From Oscillospiraceae bacterium (GTDB taxonomy: Bacteria; Bacillota; Clostridia; Oscillospirales; Ruminococcaceae): a DNA stretch of 64,000 nucleotides. Position 1 is the first letter of the stretch. Every line of letters starts with the position of its first letter. A program made the translations under genes and the position numbers. Of the stretch, positions 61,007 to 64,000 are shown piece after piece. Below the pieces are notes generated by a model. It had not been told where the DNA came from and made no database searches. It worked only from the letters and a program-made list of their open reading frames with translations. Location of the stretch: positions 62,001-126,000 of the forward strand of contig JAFWQJ010000052.1 in assembly GCA_017545185.1 (NCBI GenBank), given 5' to 3'.

Positions 61007-63181
61007 ATGGATATTCTGAAACAAATTGCAGAGGAACTGAAGCTCCGCCCCGAGCAGGTCACCAACGCCGTCGCGCTGCTGGACGAGGGCAAAACAGTTC
61101 CCTTTATTGCCCGGTACCGCAAAGAAGTCACCGGCTCCCTTGACGACCAGACGCTCCACGCGCTGAGCGACCGCCTCAACTATCTGCGCAAGCTCGAGGA
61201 ACGCAAGCAGGAGATCACCGACGCGATCACCGCGCTCGAAAAAATGACCCCCGAGCTCGCCGAGGCTATTTCCGCGGCGAAAACGCTTGTTGAGGTCGAG
61301 GACCTCTACCGCCCCTATAAGCAGAAGCGCAAGACCAAGGCGTCCGTCGCAAAGGCGCGCGGGCTGGAACCGCTTGCCTTGCTGATCATGGAGCAGAATA
61401 TGAACACGAACCTGGAGAAGGAAGCCGCTGCGTTCGTCGATGCCGAGAAGGAAGTCCCGGACGTCGAATCCGCGCTCGCCGGTGCTTTGGACATTATTGC
61501 GGAGACCGTCTCCGATGACGCGGAGCTCCGGAAGCGTCTGCGCAATGTGCTCGGACTGCGCGGCAGCCTGACCGTCAAGGCGACCGACCCCGACGAGGAC
61601 AGTGTGTACCGCAACTATTATGATTATGCGGAGCTGGTCGAGAAGGCGGCAAAGCACCGCATCCTTGCGATCAACCGCGGCGAAAAAGAGGGCTATCTGA
61701 AGGTCGCCGTCACGATGCCGGAGGGGCTCGGCGAGCAGATCGTTACCAAGGCGTATGTGAAGAACCAGACCCCCGCGGGTCAGCTTGTCGAGACCGCTGC
61801 GCTCGAAGCATACAAAAAATCGCTGCTCCCCGCGGTACAGCGCGAGGTGCGCGCTTCTCTGACCGATGCCGCCGCGGAGCAGGCGATCACGGTGTTTTCC
61901 TCGAACCTGCGGCAGTTACTGCTGCAGCCGCCGATGAAGGGCATGATCACGCTCGGGCTTGACCCCGGCTTCCGTACCGGCTGCAAGGTCGCGATCGTCG
62001 ATCCGACCGGCAAGGTCATGGTGACCGACGTCGTGCATATCACGGCGAACTCGAAGCAGGCGATCGAGCGCGATAAACTGAAACTGAAACGGCTGATCCA
62101 GCAGCATCATGTCGAGGCGATTGCGATCGGCAACGGCACGGCCTCCCGCGAATCGGAACAGATCGTCGCGGAAATTCTGCACGAGCTGCCTGAATGCAAG
62201 GCTGCGTATATGGTCGTCAGCGAGGCAGGCGCGTCTGTATATTCGGCGTCCAAGCTGGCGGCAGAGGAATTTCCGGATTATGACGTTGCGCTGCGCTCTG
62301 CGGTATCCATTGCGAGAAGACTCCAGGATCCGCTTGCCGAGCTCGTCAAGATCGAGCCGAAGGCGATCGGCGTCGGCGAATATCAGCATGATATGCCGCC
62401 CGCCAGACTGAACGAATCCCTGACCGGCGTGGTCGAGGACTGCGTGAACGCGGTCGGCGTTGACCTGAATACGGCGTCCGGCTCGCTGCTCTCGTATATC
62501 TCCGGCATTCACAGCGGCATTGCGCACAACATTGTTGCATACCGTGAGGAAAACGGCGCATTTACGTCCAGAAAGGCACTGATGAAGGTGCCGAAGCTCG
62601 GCGCAAAGGCTTATGAGCTCTGCGCGGGCTTCCTGCGGGTGCGGAACGGCAAAAATCCGCTGGACAACACCGGCGTGCATCCGGAAAGCTATGCGGCGGC
62701 AGAGGCGCTGCTCAAGGAATGCGGCTATACGCTTGCCGATGTCGGCGGCGATCTCTCGAAGCTGAGCGAGGCGGTCACGAAGGCAGGCTGCGCGAATATG
62801 GCAGCAAAGCTCGGCATCGGTGAGCCGACGCTCCGCGACATTGTGAAGGAATTGCAGAAGCCCGGCCGCGACCCCCGCGACGAGCTCCCGAAACCGCTGA
62901 TGCGCAGCGGCGATATCATGACCGCAGAGGACTTAAAGCCCGGCATGGAGCTGGTCGGCACGGTACGCAATATCATTGATTTCGGCGCATTTGTGGACAT
63001 CGGCGTACATGAGGACGGCCTTGTCCATGTGTCGCAGCTTGCAAACAAATTCGTCAAGCATCCGCTCGATATCGTCAAGGTCGGGCAGATCGTCCGTGTC
63101 CGCGTGCTCGAGGTCGATGCCAAGCGCAAGCGCATCAGCCTGACCATGAAGGGCGTCTCGCAGGCGGATCTGGAATCCTGA
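61007..63181 (+). CDS. tex: Tex-family RNA-binding transcription accessory protein
   Basis: ACGGAGG lies seven bases before the ATG at 61007; the longer frame from 60845 runs through repeat DNA and is rejected. The 724 residues are typical for Tex: N-terminal helical domain (ILKQIAEELKLRPEQVTNAV, VPFIARYRKEVTGSLDD), the YqgF-like core (GLDPGFRTGCKVAIVD), helix-hairpin-helix motifs (YISGIHSGIAHNIVAYREE, LMKVPKLGAKAYELCAGF) and a C-terminal S1 domain (GTVRNIIDFGAFVDIGVHED, KRISLTMKG). It binds nucleic acid and affects transcription. Confidence 0.95.
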   Translation: MDILKQIAEELKLRPEQVTNAVALLDEGKTVPFIARYRKEVTGSLDDQTLHALSDRLNYLRKLEERKQEITDAITALEKMTPELAEAISAAKTLVEVEDLYRPYKQKRKTKASVAKARGLEPLALLIMEQNMNTNLEKEAAAFVDAEKEVPDVESALAGALDIIAETVSDDAELRKRLRNVLGLRGSLTVKATDPDEDSVYRNYYDYAELVEKAAKHRILAINRGEKEGYLKVAVTMPEGLGEQIVTKAYVKNQTPAGQLVETAALEAYKKSLLPAVQREVRASLTDAAAEQAITVFSSNLRQLLLQPPMKGMITLGLDPGFRTGCKVAIVDPTGKVMVTDVVHITANSKQAIERDKLKLKRLIQQHHVEAIAIGNGTASRESEQIVAEILHELPECKAAYMVVSEAGASVYSASKLAAEEFPDYDVALRSAVSIARRLQDPLAELVKIEPKAIGVGEYQHDMPPARLNESLTGVVEDCVNAVGVDLNTASGSLLSYISGIHSGIAHNIVAYREENGAFTSRKALMKVPKLGAKAYELCAGFLRVRNGKNPLDNTGVHPESYAAAEALLKECGYTLADVGGDLSKLSEAVTKAGCANMAAKLGIGEPTLRDIVKELQKPGRDPRDELPKPLMRSGDIMTAEDLKPGMELVGTVRNIIDFGAFVDIGVHEDGLVHVSQLANKFVKHPLDIVKVGQIVRVRVLEVDAKRKRISLTMKGVSQADLES

Positions 63182-63206
63182 GCCCCCGCAGGCGTTTCGT
63201 TGTATA

Positions 63207-63246
63207 GTGAATAACGAATAATGAATAACGAATAGTGAATAGTGAA
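63207..63246 (+). repeat. GTGAATAACGAATAATGAATA short repeat cluster
   Basis: A run of seven-base words (GTGAATA, ACGAATA, ATGAATA) between tex and the phosphoesterase gene, matching the tails of repeats B and C. Confidence 0.7.
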
Positions 63247-63256
63247 GGAGAACACT

Positions 63257-64000
63257 ATGGTATATGTGACCGGCGACACGCACGGCGATTTTTCCCGCTT
63301 CAAGCACCCGATGCTCAAAAAGGCGGATGCGAACGATATCGTCATCGTCTGCGGGGACTTCGGCTTTTTCTGGGACGATTCCAAAAAGGAGCAGAAGCTC
63401 CGCGAAAAGCTCCTCGATCTCAAATACACCGTCGCGTTCGTGGACGGCTGCCACGAAAACTACGATATGCTGGAAGCCTATCCGGTTGAGGAATGGAACG
63501 GCGGAAAAGCCCACGTCATCGCGCCGAACCTTGTGCACCTGCTCCGCGGCGAGATCTATACGATCTGCGGCAAGCGGTTCTTTACCTTCGGCGGCGGACA
63601 TTCGCAGGATTTTGAATACCGCACCGCCGAGAACTGGTGGGAGCGCGAACAGCCGACCTACGAGGAGATCCTCCACGCAGCCGAGAACCTCAAGGCGCAT
63701 GACAATACCGTTGATTACATCATCACGCATGAGCCGCCCGCGTCATTGAAGGACTGCCTGCGTGTCGATATGATGCAGCGGCTCGAGGTGCACGCCTTTT
63801 TTGAGGATCTGACGCAGATCTGTACATTTCAGCAGTGGTATTTCGGCAAATGTCACCTGAACCGCTATGTGCCGGTCAAGTATTATGCGGTGTTTGACGG
63901 CATCTATCCGCTGCGGGATACGCAGGGCAAGGCGCCGGGCGCAGCCTATGACCCGTCCGTGACCGCAGAACCCGAACCGCTGCCGGAGGAGGAAACTGAT
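63257..64000 (+). CDS. Metallophosphoesterase (3' end outside window)
   Basis: The ATG at 63257 follows AAGGAG; 248 residues are visible with no stop before the window edge. The calcineurin-like phosphoesterase motifs are present: GDTHGDF at the N-terminus, CGDFGFFWDD, GCHENYD in place of GNHE, ITHEPP and FGKCHLNRY as the final metal ligands. The end of the visible part is Pro/Glu-rich. It is expected to be a cytoplasmic phosphodiesterase or phosphatase; the substrate is unknown. The short repeat cluster lies just upstream. Confidence 0.85.
   Translation, partial: MVYVTGDTHGDFSRFKHPMLKKADANDIVIVCGDFGFFWDDSKKEQKLREKLLDLKYTVAFVDGCHENYDMLEAYPVEEWNGGKAHVIAPNLVHLLRGEIYTICGKRFFTFGGGHSQDFEYRTAENWWEREQPTYEEILHAAENLKAHDNTVDYIITHEPPASLKDCLRVDMMQRLEVHAFFEDLTQICTFQQWYFGKCHLNRYVPVKYYAVFDGIYPLRDTQGKAPGAAYDPSVTAEPEPLPEEETD

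Overview
The window is GC-rich chromosomal DNA of an anaerobic, fibre-degrading Firmicute, most like Ruminococcus. The evidence is seven secreted proteins carrying type I dockerin-like modules (cellulosome-style), pectin, beta-glucan and mannan enzymes, BspA-type leucine-rich repeat proteins, AGGAGG-type ribosome binding sites, several TTG starts and sigma-A promoters with 16-17 bp spacers. No scaffoldin or cohesin gene is in the window. The first gene is cut at its 5' end and the last at its 3' end.

Layout. 0-10 kb: an HD-GYP c-di-GMP phosphodiesterase, a dockerin-bearing PIG-L deacetylase, a frameshifted BspA-like protein followed by a 37-residue peptide gene, and a large pseudokinase/leucine-rich-repeat fusion with a 19-copy 24-bp coding repeat. 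10-18.5 kb: a DMT transporter, a membrane protein, a secreted two-module protein, a LacI-type-sensor/LytTR regulator, polA and rimI. 18.6-28.9 kb: a dockerin protein, a CYTH-IspE fusion, a HEPN plus degenerate nucleotidyltransferase pair, rlmH, a yycJ-type hydrolase, pectin esterase, GH16 glucanase and a CPBP protease. 28.9-32.1 kb: a tightly overlapping operon of HprK-like kinase, PqqD/RRE protein, S26-like peptidase and ABC exporter that looks like RiPP machinery without a visible precursor. 33-36.3 kb: two tandem papain-like dockerin proteases. 36.3-46 kb: three ECF sigma/anti-sigma modules, a NYN-like protein, a lipid kinase, tRNA-Gln and a dockerin LRR protein. 46-55 kb: GH130, GH26, a CtpA-type protease, two PcsB/EnvC-like M23 proteins, ftsX and ftsE. 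55-64 kb: a PucR regulator, argS, a DUF1934 protein, a divergent Ddl-like ligase, a repeat-rich kilobase, tex and a metallophosphoesterase.

Strongest new observation. The LytTR regulator gene, the divergent secreted-protein gene and the distant papain-like protease operon all have arrays of four TTCGTC-core repeats at a 20-21 bp period. Each array ends 8-9 bp upstream of the -35 box. A 21-bp direct-repeat period is typical of LytTR binding sites, so the three promoters look like one regulon in which the regulator controls itself, a secreted two-module protein and two secreted proteases. Second is the kinase-PqqD-S26-ABC operon. Third is the pseudokinase-EPEPE-LRR protein. All functional statements are read from sequence and family knowledge; nothing was computed or searched.
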